A stretch of 64,000 bases of DNA from Mixophyes australis (GCA_036250195.1 JAVHZZ010000001.1:382705407-382769406); one strand, 5' to 3'; shown: positions 35,653-47,232, counted from the stretch's first letter. The notes: a model not told the origin generated them from the letters alone. Numbers and translations are program-made.

Positions 35653-36530
35653 ATTGATTGTATTGAGAATATGGCAAGATGTATAAGGCAGAAGGAGGGA
35701 TAATGAGGTTGGGGAGAGGGAAGGTGCTGCACAATAGAGTTTAGAAAATCATGCGGAGCACATCAGGCCCAGGCAGGACGTCGAAAAAAAGAAAACAATT
35801 ACTGCATATTGTACGATATGTATACAGGAAGGTGGTGAAGGTAGTGCAACATAAGTGAGGGGTTACCGGTTTTGCCTCGGTAGAGAAAAGTTTCCAATTC
35901 GTTATGTTGAATGGTCACCACAGAACAATGCAGTATTGGAGATGAGCACCAGGCGGTGCTGTGTCCTCAAAATAAAGAACTTGGGTGAGGAGAACTTTGC
36001 TTGGAGAAATAACAGGTGTTTTCAGTATAACCACTAGTTGGCTGTAGTAAGCTCTGCAGAGAAAGCGAGACAGCATGTAACAGGGATTAACCCCTTAGTT
36101 GTTGGAGCTACTGCACTAATAAAGCCCAAGGGATGAGAGACTTTTTTGGCCCCCTGGTTTGAAACACTGAGCGGGATACTGAGTGCACTATGCTGGGTGC
36201 ACCACTGTGTTCCTGAAGGCAGTGGATCACCGAGGGAGGCACTTTGAGCAAAGGTGGGGGTGTGTAGCTTGTCACTATTATAGCCCCGTGAAGAGGGCCT
36301 CGTGGTCGGAAATGGCGATTTGGTAAGGGAGCCGGAGACACTCGCAACTGTTCAGTATCAGCAGGTACCTTATTTTTGTCTGCAGCGTCACTTCATACCC
36401 ACAGCTCTGTTGTGATCCGGCTGGGTTCTACCAGGCATACACAGGACAGCCCTTGGTCTTTATACCAGGATGTCCGGGCAGCCTGTATGACGGTTTAGTG
36501 AGTGGGGAACAGCAGAGGCAATCGTCCGCA
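35653..36530 (-). promoter_or_regulatory. L1 5' UTR (putative internal promoter)
   Basis: The stretch between the TSD and the ORF1 ATG. By analogy with other L1 elements it should hold the internal promoter, but I saw no specific promoter box. It begins TGCGGACGATTGCCTCTGCT on the minus strand. Confidence 0.6.
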
Positions 36531-36544
36531 GACATGCCAGATTT

Positions 36545-38046
36545 TAATGTTGAGTATATTAGCAAAGCCTCCAGCATTGTCTGGCATTAATCGATGTTGG
36601 GGGGACCGCATTTTGGGTCACCACTATGACTGAGGTCCGAAGAAGTTATTGGTGTGTAAGCAGGCCAATGTCCCCACAAGTATAGGAATACAAGTTGCAC
36701 ACATAAAAGTTTACTAGGCAGAAAATTCAGTAAGTTAAGAAAACAAATATTGCACTTAGCTTTGGTGATCTTACAAGATGCAGCAAGGAAGTAGCAATGC
36801 CCAGATCTAACTTGTACACAACACTGAAGCCCCCATAGTCTTACAATAGTATATTAACCTCCAAGGAAGTGGTGGATAAGTCCAGACACAGCCTCAGTCC
36901 AGCATGATGCTCAATCATCTAATCACTCTGTCTTCATCTAGTCACAAGAGTTACGGGTCAGCACCAATAACATTTATATGCGCAGTAGAAAGCAAATATG
37001 ATTAATTATAAGGAACTTTTCTCAGGTCCTCAAGACCATTTACAGTAAAGTGCACCATGTTTTATTCCTTAAAGCTGCCACAAACAGTATTATTACCCAT
37101 GCTATATGAAAGCCACTAAAAACAGCTTTTAAATGTCCACTTTGATTCTGAAGTTATTTTCTGACAAATAATGATAAAATGAACACTGTACAGAAAACAA
37201 TCCTTTTATTAAAATGCATATTTGTGTGGCAATTTTAATGAGCTTACTTTTAGTAATTAGATTTTCTTCAATGTCATGATAAGTTACTAAGGTCTAAAGT
37301 GGCAAATCTATCATTATAATCACACCTTATTCCTGGCTTTGTTAAAATAATTTCATCTTAGTCATTTTTGGGGGATTTTGACATGATCTTTTTGCTAAAT
37401 TTATACATCAAATGCTTTTAAATCTTAAGCTTTTTTATCACATTTTCTTGAACTTTCTATGCATTTGATCCAATCACTTTTATAATACTGCTCTGTCTAA
37501 GGAAGCTAGATGAATAATATTTTAAGAGCATTACTATTCCATTTCTTTGCTAGCATAATGCAAAAAAGACTATAAGTAAGTGACAAATTGTCAGCAACAA
37601 TAAGTCCTTTAACATAACAACATTAAGATAATTCACCATGTGTAAATTTAATATATTACATTAAGTGCTGATGTAGCATGCTAATCCTAGAATTCCTTTT
37701 TGATACATTTATTTTCTTTATTATTGCATCTTATGGAGGACAATTTATTTCTAGTTTTGCCTACAGCTAACTTATATGGAATAAAATATTTTTTGTGTGT
37801 GGATAAACTGAAGAATGTAAAGTGTGCATCTGTGATATTGAATTTTACTATAGTTTACAATGTAAATTAAAATTACAGATGTTACAGCCTGGGATTATTA
37901 AAACGAAAGTATTAGTAAGACTTTATATGGTACATAAATCTTAAAGTGCATCTGTCACCTCAAATATCTCAACATTAATATGAAAGAGTGAAAAATCAAC
38001 TGTAATGTGTGCTACTATTATGTCCTAAAATATTGATGATATATTA
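36545..38046. other. AT-rich DNA without recognised features
   Basis: No gene, RNA or repeat family was recognised. Confidence 0.5.
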
Positions 38047-38054
38047 TGCTTTCT

Positions 38055-38306
38055 CAGTGCCGTAATAGTCATTTTAGTGCTCTGGGCGAGACAGGGCACC
38101 GAGTGACATTTGGCAGGTGGGTGTGGCCAACCTTATGTGGGGGTGTTGCTAGCACTTTACTGAAAGAATTCTGTTACACATATTTGCAAATGCATGAGTT
38201 TGCGTTCCAAATGCCGAACTTCCTGTCAGTGGAACATGCGATCCACTGCGGAAGTAAGAGGCTGTAGATGCAGAGCACCGCCCGCACCTGCCTAGTTACG
38301 GCTCTG
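38055..38306. mobile_element. hAT MITE, 8-bp TSD
   Basis: A 252-bp element with ends CAGTGCCGTAATAG and CTAGTTACGGCTCTG. It is flanked by a perfect TGCTTTCT duplication (38047-38054 and 38307-38314). No coding sequence. This is a different family from the CAGGGCC element. Confidence 0.93.
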
Positions 38307-38314
38307 TGCTTTCT

Positions 38315-39345
38315 ATTTGGACCTATTCTACAAAAGTTATACAGGAGTAGGGGGAGTGTCTGAGCAAGTTTCCGAGATACTGTACAATAGACAATTACAT
38401 TACTATTGAACTGACAAAATTGCGTAGAATAATATCTATGTATTGATGGTAGGTAAGGACTCTGTGAAGACGTCCGGTGCCACTATACCATTGTTTACCA
38501 ATTTATTATCTTTTTTTTCCTTGCAATGTTTTGGTATATTGTTATAAATTAATGATTGCTATCCGTCTATTCTAATTCTAAAGTAATAATATATTTTCAT
38601 TAAATATATGTCTCTATTAAAGCTATGACTATATTGTCTGATTGCAGAGCAATTCATCTGAGTCAATTGGAGCAAATATTGCGAAATTTCATTGTATAGC
38701 CAAAATCTTGTGTCATCACATCACTTTTCTCAAGCTTTATTTGTGAGAAAGCCTAATCATGATGGTTCGTTGCTGAGCCAAATGGTGCTGAACCCAGTTG
38801 GTGGAGGTGGTATGTGGATATGCATTATTGATCCTGGATTTCTTCTAGAAGCTATATGGACAATATAGATTCGGGATAGCTTCCCTTTGATGAATTGATA
38901 CTTTTCAACTTTTATCTTATGTCTTTTTCACTTAGATATTAGATTATTTTGTAAATGCTTTGTTTATTCAAAGGGCCGCATATCAGTAGTTACATATACA
39001 ATATTTAAAGTGAGTAAGAGCACAGGATAACAAAAGTGAAATTAATCTAAAAAATAAAAATAGTAATTGCTATTTACAGAAAGAAAAATATACATTCAAT
39101 TAAGGTTGAGGTGTGTCTCGCGGCCTTGAATGAATAATGAACGGAGGGGGAAGGGCTGGGGCCAGGTGGACAAGGACAAGGAGATTGGAGAATTATACTG
39201 AGAAGGGAAGGTGTATGTGGAAGTAGGAGGGTCAAGTACTTTAGTGAACGACTTAGAAGTATTATGAAGAATGCTAACTTACTTATTATTTTTTTATAAT
39301 AACTGCTGCATCTTTGTTAAAACAATTTTTGCATAGTTTGATTTT
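38315..39345. other. Unassigned sequence
   Basis: AT-rich, with a G-rich patch near 39140-39230. No gene or family was recognised. Confidence 0.45.
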
Positions 39346-39540
39346 ACGCCATTCATACGTCCTTTCCCCTCTTCGTTTCACCCATGATATTGCAGGCTGT
39401 GGTAAGGGTCCTTTGCGCTCCAAGATGATTTGGATGTTGCTGCATTCACTGACGTATGTTCCAGTTCTGGGCATACACAAAGCGATTTTATTCATAATAC
39501 AGCACATATTTGCATTTACGTTCCTTAATGAATCAGGCCC
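39346..39540 (-). mobile_element. Harbinger end fragment
   Basis: On the minus strand it begins GGGCCTGATTCATTAAGGAA and then CGTAAATGCAAATA. The subterminal GTATGCCCAGAAC phrase parallels GCATACCCAGAAAATT near the Harbinger end at 49.5 kb. The other end is not found. A minus-strand frame (39561-39286) spans it but has no recognised domain. Confidence 0.65.
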
Positions 39541-40384
39541 AGTATGTTTGTTTGGGGTCATTAAGTTATTGACTATAGATACAGAAGAAATGTAAGTGTA
39601 AACATGTGGTTTGGGAATGTGATAGGTTTGCTCGAAGAGGTGTGTTACACTTGAAGGCTAGGGGAATGTTTTGTAGTATGAGGGGATTGCTTTGGGATAT
39701 TTTGACAAGTGAAGAGATGTGTGTTAAAACAATTCTTTTTTAATGGTTTTTGTATGTTAAACGATGGTATATACTGTTTGTGCAGATCACTCTTACTATG
39801 TTATCACCTTTTATTGTGATGGTTTTAATTTAAACTCTTTATCTCTTATTATTCTGCACAGATGTGTGAATTTAAAGCATTACACTTGCCCGGGGGTGAT
39901 TGTTACCGTTTTCAGTGACTGTAGATATGCCCAGATTATCCTCCATGATGTAACACAAATTATGTTTCAAAGGCAGTGCTCTCACTGGTAAAGCAGCTAA
40001 GGCCACGGCTCTTCAGCCTCTTACTCCTGGGGACACACATAAAGCTGCCTATATAAAACAAAATGTTATAAATTTACATACTGCAGCCATGAATAAGGAA
40101 GTGGTCTCAAATTGCAGCCTTAATGAGGACTACAAAAAATGGCACAATGTTATCTGCAAAAGTGTAGATACCTGTCCATAGCTCCAGATGCTCTTTTTAT
40201 TGGATTATTGGATTCATATTTCATTCTATGTTACATGTATCCATGTGGGATACGTAGCACTACATATGCATGGAGTTTATATCAGTATTTTCAGCCACAT
40301 GTTTCTGACACTTGCAGCTTTGAGAGGCACTTTGATCGGTGGATCAAAAGTGTTCATGCGCAATTAGAGTACAATAAACATGGG
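39541..40384. other. Unassigned sequence
   Basis: No gene or repeat family was recognised. The open frame at 40139-40450 runs into the next hAT MITE and is likely chance. Confidence 0.45.
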
Positions 40385-40392
40385 AGATTAGC

Positions 40393-40578
40393 CAGGGCCA
40401 CCTTAACAACTTTATGGGCCCCCGGGCAATGCAATGTACCGGGCCCCTAAAAAAAATAAATAAATATATATATATACATGTATATATATAAATAGTGTGT
40501 GTGTGTGTGTGTGTGTAAAAAAAATGTATATGTATGTAAAAAAAAACGTGATTTTATATATATAATCACTTTTTTTTT

Positions 40579-40622
<44 letters not shown>

Positions 40623-40904
40623 GCCCCCTTAACTTACCTTAAGTCCGATCCTCTCCTTTTTTCCGCGCCGCTGAGTCTCTTCTGCCCTCTTCCGTGCTGT
40701 GGTAGCAGTGAATGCTGGGTGTAACATCACACCCAGCATTCACTGTGAGCTCAGCACGGAAGAGGGGACCAGGGAGGGAGCTGGATCACCGCTGATGTGA
40801 CCGCAAGGTAAGTATTTTTTTAAAAAAAGGATTCGGATGGGCCCCCCTTGCCTGCAGGGCCCCCGGGCACCTGCCCATCGTGCCCAATGGAAGAGATGGC
40901 CCTG
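40393..40904. mobile_element. hAT MITE with internal palindrome, second copy
   Basis: It starts CAGGGCCACCTTAACAAC and ends AATGGAAGAGATGGCCCTG, flanked by a perfect 8-bp AGATTAGC (40385-40392 and 40905-40912). It is the 1361-1822 element in reverse orientation. Its centre carries the inverted repeat AGTGAATGCTGGGTGTAAC and ACACCCAGCATTCACT, and (TA)n plus (GT)n tracts fill the left part. Confidence 0.93.
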
Positions 40905-41884
40905 AGATTAGCTAGGCCTTTTGAGATGCGTCAGTATTTTGGTTTTTACATAGCTTTGAAAACTTACGCACCACATATTTATGTGCTATAAGTAAGGTTG
41001 CATGTATTATAAGATAAATCTAGCTTAAAATACAGAAGTGCGGGGGCGGCGTGGCTTGGCAGCCAATATGGACAGTCAGACTCTTCCACGGCTCCTGCCC
41101 CCGCAAACTCACAAAGTCATATACTCAGCTTCTGGTGCAAACCCAGCTGAAAAACACCTGACTGGACCACTGACACTGAGAGCTCCTGTCCAGTACCTGT
41201 CTCAAGATACCACGCTGGTCCTGACGCCTGTCCCCAGCTCCATACAAATTTTGGCATGAACCGCGCAACCTACACGGCGGACCCTGCAGCCCCCAGAAAC
41301 ACCTCGCTCTACAACAGACCAGTCTGCGGGTTAGGCATAAGGAGGGTACTGCTCAGACACAGACTTTAAGGACCTGCCAGTCACCCGCGCGAGATAGCGG
41401 ACAATGTCCCCCACTGGGGACTCTCCCTCCCTACTAGCTGCCCACAGACTCCATGTGACCGGCTCCCTCTCCATGCCCACATGCAGGCTGCTTGTGTCTG
41501 GCTTACTCTCCTGTTCACACACCGTCTGGGTTCAAGTTATCATCCACTCACAGCAGCGAGACCCAAGATAGCAGGCTCCTATCTGCAACCCAGCTGGACT
41601 GCATCCCTCTCACTTTCCCCATACTGTTTACAGGAGCCACAGATTACCTAACAACTGCCCGGCAGACTGGTTGACTGTAGTCATTAGCGAGTTACACCCT
41701 GACCACTGGCCCAGCCACCAGCTCAACCTTCCTTCAGAGACACTAGCAAGCATTCTCCCACAAATCACAATATAAGCCTTGCCAGGGGAAACAATAATTA
41801 CTAGCTGACTGTGTTCTCAGCTTGGCACCTCCTAATCAGTGCCTGCACTGTATTTTCCAGCTGCACTCACCTGGTAAAAATGAC

Positions 41885-42373
41885 TTAATTTACTTTTCTG
41901 AGCGCTTGAGACCTGCCAGATTTCAGTCTGGACAGGGGGCGGAGCAGCCTTGTAATTCCTTTGCCTAATTCTAGTGTATCTCTGCTGCCATATAGTGTCC
42001 AATAGGGTGAGTGTCTGCCCTGCCCTGCCATCTCACGGATCCCCGGGGAACCTATGAAGTGCCTTAGCTGTAAGCGTCTCCATATATCTGTATTCGATAA
42101 GTCCCATTTGGACTGCAACTCAGCAAAGGGTAGAGCACTTGATGCACCCACCAGCTGGCCGATACGAGTGACCCCGGCCTGAATCCAGCAGTGGAAAGCC
42201 CGTTTACTGAGGCCTATGGGAAAGTCTGGATTGTCTAAGAGTGAAGTCAGAGGTGAGTATTGAGTAGTGATGTGTGGGATAGTGGGCAGTTTAGACCATT
42301 TTGTAAGAGGAGGAGAAAGTGTTGGGTGCTTAATGGTGGGAACAAGACTGGAGTGACATATTCCAACACCCAA
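41885..42373 (-). pseudogene. Inverted L1 ORF2 segment
   Basis: The minus-strand frame includes SKLPTIPHITTQYSPLTSLL, RAFHCWIQAGVTRIGQLVGA and WRRLQLRHFIGSPG. This matches the plus-strand copy at 58.1-58.4 kb (AFRRWIQAGITRIGQLVGAS, KHFIGSP). After about 42000 the similarity fades and the rest of the frame is likely chance. It lies opposite to the L1 blocks on either side. Confidence 0.85.
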
Positions 42374-43053
42374 GCCAGCTCAGTATCTGTGCGAGTGGTT
42401 GAAACAAAAAATAATGTGTGTCTCGGTGGTACCGGTGTCCCAGCCTCCTAGCTAAAATGTTCCCTGGAATTTTAGATCTTTATTGGAGGTGCCAATTGGG
42501 GCCAGGCAACCCGGTACATATCTGGTAGAAATGCCAATCTCTCGGCCCTTTTGGGACACAGTTATACTCATCTCCAACTCAATAGTGGGAACAGCTTTAC
42601 CAAATTGTCCTTCCTATTAGATACTTAACGATAACAATATGTCCATTTCCCAATTTAAAACTTACTCCTCCTATTGGATATACTACCTACTATGGTTTGA
42701 GTGGATGGCATTTAAGGAAACCACATTATACACCCAATGTAATAAATAACGTCCTAGCCATCCCCACACAATTTCCCTCCTCTCCCCTCCCTTTTTCCTT
42801 CTTCTGACCCCCGTCCAAAAAGTGGTTAGGCAACACGTTTTTTGAAAGGTTTATTTGTAATGACTACAGCTCTGTTTGTGAATTCTGATGTTCAATGTCT
42901 CAATGTAACCTAACGAGTCACCTTATAGGTGCTGTTCCACACATATTTGTTGTTAATTAGCAGAGGCCTAAAAGTAATACTCAAAGGTTTTAATGCTGCT
43001 GTGCACCTGTGTTAATGCTTCACCATTTTCAATAAAAACAGAATTTACAGAAA
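42367..43053 (+). pseudogene. L1 ORF2 C-terminus and 3' UTR
   Basis: Starts with SVSVRVVETKNNVCLGG, parallel to SVCVLVVETQYKV in the 58.5-kb copy. Across frames it then shows the GTGAxxHIWW-type cysteine region and an ending like WFEWMAFKETTLYTQCNK. It is followed by a 3' UTR with AATAAA at 43031-43036 and a short poly-A. Confidence 0.82.
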
Positions 43054-43067
43054 AAAATACAGATGTG

Positions 43068-43497
43068 TAAACACAAGTGTGTAGACACATGTTTGTGTAT
43101 AAGCAATAGGGTATCTTTTGTGCTCAATTCTAAACCAGCCTCGTCTTTTACAGGAACAAAATGTTATACAGGTTCCAGCCAATATTTACAGCACATAACA
43201 TATAACCTGGTGTCCAGATTATTGTCCAAAAGTATTTCAAGACTTCACCTCTCCAAGCCTATTAGGTTAAATCCAAAAGTTATTGATAACCACAATATAT
43301 TCTTTCGTGATGCAGAGGTATAAAAAAATTTCACTTCACCGTCACATTTATATAGAAAAGTGAGAAATCAATTCTTACCAGAAGATGTTTGATCATAGGC
43401 ACATAGCAAGTTCTTTATTGCTTTTCTCCGTTTCCTCTGAATAATGATGATGCTTATTTTACTTGTTCATCACAACATCTACTTGTTTTGTATACAC
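43068..43497. other. Unassigned sequence
   Basis: No gene or repeat family was recognised. Confidence 0.45.
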
Positions 43498-43500
43498 TTT

Positions 43501-43818
43501 GGGCCTTGGTCATTAAGGAGAACAAAGCATAAGGAAGGAGTATGTTTGCATCTGGGCAAACCCATGTTATATTGGAGGGGGAGGTAAATTTAAAATATGA
43601 GGACAGATTTATTGCTGGGATAGGGCATGTCCTAGATAAACTTTAAGTTTCAGTGTAAAAATAACGCTATTAAGTATTTGTTTGCTAGATGAGAAAACAG
43701 CCAGTATTTAACTTATGTACAAAATAATAAACTAATTTTCACCCCTTACATTGTAACATGGTTTGTCCGAGAACATTTACCCCTTTTTTTGCCTTACTTT
43801 TCTTAATGACTCAGGCCC
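43501..43818. mobile_element. Harbinger-type MITE, full length
   Basis: A 318-bp element from GGGCCTTGGTCATTAAGGAG to CTTAATGACTCAGGCCC. It is flanked by TTT on both sides (43498-43500 and 43819-43821). The internal blocks match those of the copies at 11808 and 29501. Confidence 0.92.
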
Positions 43819-43874
43819 TTTGTGTGAAAGGAAGGGGTTATCTTACTATCTAGTATCTTAGGTCTGCCCCTTTT

Positions 43875-43943
43875 CATCATCATCAACATTTATTCATATA
43901 GCGCCAGCAGATTCCGTAGCGCTTTACAATTGGGACGAAGGAA
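43875..43943 (-). mobile_element. L2 LINE 3' tail fragment
   Basis: (ATC)n followed by TCATATAGCGCCAGCAGATT and AGCGCTTTACAATTGGGACG, the same tail as the L2 at 15.5 kb. Confidence 0.88.
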
Positions 43944-44929
43944 GTGGTGGTACAGCATTAGTGGAGGAGCAGCTCAAGTTGGATAACCACCCACAGCTAC
44001 CACAAAGGAATCCCAGGGGAAAAGGTGAAATCATCTTCCACCCCTTCTATAGCAAAAGATGTGTGCCCACCTATGTGGCCAATCTCTGAACATGCTATTT
44101 TACCCCAAGGGACATAGCAGGTGCCCTTGCATGTGAAGTCTGAGCTTAACCTCCTTCCTTGAGAATGATTTGGGTTAACACACATACAGTTTTTAATTAT
44201 TTTTTATTGGCAGTAGCTATGGTCTGACTTCCGTGCCTGTGTTTTTATGCATGTTATTAACAGTTACCTCTGCTCAAACTACAACTAGTAATTTGATTCA
44301 CAAAGCAGGTTACACATGAGCTACATAATTTTCATTCAACTGACATGCATAGCAGAGGTATTTAAATCAATCACTCAAACCATCTGGTGTCAGAAAATAT
44401 ATTACAGGGAATTTCAATATTGCATTTTTGAAAACACGCTTGACTTGATGTGATGTATTTCGGTAAAACAGCAGAAGCAAATCAGCCATCTTAGTAAGGC
44501 AATTTGACACAATTTGTGCATTTGTTTTATTTGAAATTCACCAAATAATTGTTTGTTTTATACACATTTAATTATCACTTAAATAAATACTTCAGCAGGT
44601 TTTGTTCAAAATCATGCACTAAATTTCAATTGTAACAATAAATTGTGTGTTATATAAATGGCTCTTTTTCAATTAACAGTGGGTGTGGTTAAAGTTTGTT
44701 TATTTTTTTTCTAATTGGGACACTAAATTGTCCTCTAAATTCATATTTTTCATTCAACTAAAGCAATACATTTATATATTTTTCTAACTACGACATTAAC
44801 TTTGATGCTAAATTCAATATATAAATCATACAAACTCAAGTGCTCCCATGGAAGCAGCTCACCCCAGTTTTAATGATTCCACCAGGTCATAAGATCAAAT
44901 GAACATATAAATGGGAATTAAATGAAATG

Positions 44930-44931
<2 letters not shown>
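43944..44931. other. AT-rich DNA without recognised features
   Basis: No gene or repeat family was recognised. Confidence 0.45.
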
Positions 44932-44985
<54 letters not shown>

Positions 44986-44989
44986 TATA
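44932..44989. repeat. (TA)n microsatellite
   Basis: TA dinucleotides with one CACA interruption near 44979. Open frames of repeating Ile-Tyr over it are artefacts. Confidence 0.97.
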
Positions 44990-45129
44990 ACAAAAACAGA
45001 CGTAGATCCATTGCACTCTTCATGTACAGACTGGGGTGCAAGAGGGAGTTGCCCACATTGTATTGACAAAAAACAGTGGGAAACCTGTTCTAGGCCCTCC
45101 ACTGCATGAATTTGGTTTGTTTGTCCAGT

Positions 45130-45182
45130 CATGCATTCGGAAACCCCTGCACCGATTGGATGAAAAGTGGATATAGATATAT

Positions 45183-45234
<52 letters not shown>

Positions 45235-45236
45235 CC

Positions 45237-45293
<57 letters not shown>

Positions 45294-45340
45294 TATATAG
45301 TTGATTTCATCCAATCGGTGCAGGGGTTTCCGAATACATG
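45130..45340. repeat. Inverted repeat with 36-bp arms around (TA)n
   Basis: Arm 1 (45130-45165) and arm 2 (45305-45340) are reverse complements with one mismatch in 36. Both contain GGAAACCCCTGCACCGATTG or its complement. Between them lie two (TA)n tracts (about 45176-45233 and 45238-45290). It could be a hairpin MITE whose centre expanded as TA repeats, or an insertion into a TA array. It interrupts the sequence just past the second Harbinger Myb exon. Confidence 0.9.
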
Positions 45341-45407
45341 GATGCGTACACTAATTGGAGGTCCGAACGGAACCTCAAACCGTAAGTCTTCTGGGATCTA
45401 GTGTTAC

Positions 45408-46174
45408 CAGTCTGTGAAGTTTTGGTCCACATCCGGCAGTAGTGGTTCCCTTGCCACTGCCGCCTCCTCCTGGACCACCCCTGATACCTCCTGTTGGACC
45501 ACCTCCTCTTGTTCATTGTGGTGGTGGTGGTGGTGGCGGTAGCTGCGTTGGCATCCTATTGAAAAGTAGGATGTGTTATATTTGTTTTAATTTTTTATTT
45601 TCTACAACATACACAAATATGCAGACGATGGAAGCTTTCAATTGGAAATACCAGTCATGTTCCATAAATGAAATGGTTAACGTTTGAAACAATCAGAAAT
45701 ACTGTCCATGCCATGGGACCACAAATAATATCACAAATAAAATGCATTAAATGTAACATAATGCACAAGAAAGTATATAATGGAATATAATACTTGATGT
45801 ATGATATGATAATCAGTAGTAAATTGACACAAAAGAGGCCTTGCAAACATGTGTCTATGTTTTGTGTGTTGTGAGCCATTTGCATATTATACTGTGTTTT
45901 GGGTGTACTTACGAGCATGTATTTCTGCCCTCAATTCTGTGAGGATGTCGACCTGCTTTCTCCGCAAATCGCTACAATTGTACAATGGAGTGACGACTGC
46001 CCAATTGCATGCGCAGATGGCTCGATATGCATTTACTTTCTCCTCGTTACTCAAATACCAACCTGCTGGTTCAAAGCAACGGTCAAGTGTTGCTGTCAGG
46101 ACCCGCAGTTCAGTATGCGAGAAAGTAGCTTCTCGCATGTTGTCAGAAAAGTGAGACAGTTTAATTTCCTGCAT
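45408..46174 (-). CDS. Harbinger-associated Myb/SANT-like protein, two predicted exons
   Basis: Exon 1 (46174-45913) encodes MQEIKLSHFSDNMREATFSH, then TELRVLTATLDRCFEP, NAYRAICACNWAVV and a DLRRKQVDILTELRAEI helix. This is the trihelix layout of the Myb/SANT-like partner of PIF/Harbinger transposases. It ends at a strong donor, CTC/GTAAGT. The predicted acceptor CAATAG at 45561-45556 opens exon 2 (45555-45408). Joining the exons gives RCQRSYR, six His and an acidic NEQEEVVQQEVSGVVQEE tract to QNFTD, with no stop over about 136 codons. A possible donor CTG/GTAACA follows. In Harbinger elements the partner binds the terminal repeats and helps bring the transposase to the nucleus. The Met at 46139 is an alternative start. 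The 3' exons were not found in place. Confidence 0.7.
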
Positions 46175-47084
46175 GACTATTGGTTCTCAGTGCACATAGG
46201 TGCATCTGCACATCATGTTAGGAACCATCCAATGCCATTACTAAGATTGCTGACTCACTTGTCAATTAAATGAAGTATCCGGCCAATGGGTGGGCTTAGC
46301 ATTCTGGCGCCAACGCAAGAGAACGCACCGGTATCCACTATAAAACTCACACTGCAATCGATAGTCGGCCCTGACAATTTATGCATGGCTGAAAAGTTCT
46401 TGCTGTTAGCAATAGGATTTGCCCTGTTGATTTTGAGGTAAAATGGCCCTAGGTGTGCAGGCTTAAATAGCATATAAGGAGAAGGAATATTCCTATCTGC
46501 TCTTTAGCTTTTCATTGACATTGCTGGACATTTTCCACAAACTATCAACCTCCATTTTGAGGTAAGTAAAATGGGTCTAGGTGTGCGCCTTTTTGTATAG
46601 TGGTGGACTAAAGTCAGGCTTCCATTGTGGGTAATAAAAAACAGCAACCAAATTTCACTATTGCCGAAATTGACATTTTGATGAAAATGGCTGTTGATAG
46701 GCTCCACTCCGCATCAGCTCTCGGCCGGATCCAAATCCAGAATATGGGAAGAAATAACAAATTAGGTTAATGCTGTGGCTCCAATAAGATGCAAGATGAA
46801 TGAGGTTCAAAAAAAAGTAAATGTGGAATCGAGACAATTAGCTCTTTGTTCTTATATAAAATGTGTCAGGGTTTTGGGGATATTTCATCCTTCTAATGTA
46901 TCTATTTTGCACACAGGTGGCAAGACTTTAAGGGTCGCCTTAAGGACAAACTGACAAAGCACAGGTGGCATGCTCAAAGGACATTCACTGGCCTGTTTGG
47001 ATTCAGAGACAGTGCAAGGGGTGGGACGCATTGACACCCGACGTAGCCCACCCGTCATGGAGTCTATCACAGCTCCAGGTTTAA

Positions 47085-47090
<6 letters not shown>
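46175..47090. other. Upstream region of the Myb-like gene, unassigned
   Basis: No repeat or gene was recognised. A minus-strand frame at 46473-46255 has no domain. This may be the promoter side of the Harbinger element, but no GGGCCTGA-type terminus was found here. Confidence 0.4.
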
Positions 47091-47125
<35 letters not shown>

Positions 47126-47232
47126 TATATCATCATCATCACCATATATTTATATAGTGCCACTAATTCCGCAGGGCTGTACAGAGAACTCATTCTCATC
47201 AGTCCCTGCCCCATTGGAGCTTCCGGTCTAAA
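47091..47232 (-). mobile_element. (TA)n plus L2 LINE 3' tail fragment
   Basis: A TA tract, then (ATC)n, ATTTATATAGTGCCACTAAT, CCGCAGGGCTGTACAGAGAA and GGAGCTTCCGGTCTAA. This resembles a diverged L2 3' tail in minus orientation. Confidence 0.75.

Larger units (their letters stand above)
29460..36530 (-). mobile_element. Full-length L1 LINE with 14-bp TSD
   Basis: A minus-strand L1 whose two sides carry the same 14-mer GACATGCCAGATTT (29446-29459 and 36531-36544). Read 5' to 3' it contains a 5' UTR (36530-35653), ORF1 (35652-about 34707), a long spacer, ORF2 (33830-about 30101) and a 3' UTR. The 3' end reads AATAAACACTTGATTT and then eight A residues before the TSD. A Harbinger MITE lies inside the 3' UTR. 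Total length without it is about 6.8 kb. ORF1 has a stop and a frameshift, and ORF2 has frameshifts and a lost catalytic residue, so the copy is dead. Identical TSDs suggest it is not extremely old. Confidence 0.95.
41041..43053 (+). mobile_element. L1 insertion with internal inversion and deletion
   Basis: Bounded by AAAATACAGAAGTG (41027-41040) and AAAATACAGATGTG (43054-43067), a 14-bp TSD with one mismatch. Three blocks follow: 41041 to about 41990, a GC-rich plus-strand sequence starting CGGGGGCGGCGTGGCTTGGC, read as an L1 5' UTR; about 42000-42373, ORF2 sequence in minus orientation; and about 42367-43053, ORF2 end plus 3' UTR in plus orientation, ending in an A-run. Most of the body is missing. 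Because one TSD encloses everything, the rearrangement probably arose during or after a single insertion. Confidence 0.88.

Noticed and set aside
38046..38267. 73-codon plus-strand open frame as a gene
   Set aside because: It lies almost wholly within a hAT MITE with a clear 8-bp TSD.
39286..39561. Minus-strand 91-codon frame as a conserved protein
   Set aside because: It reads through a Harbinger terminal inverted repeat, which is normally non-coding, and no domain was recognised.
44990..45129. Possible short exon between TA tracts
   Set aside because: Frames on both strands are extended only by TA translation; no splice signals or similarity were recognised.
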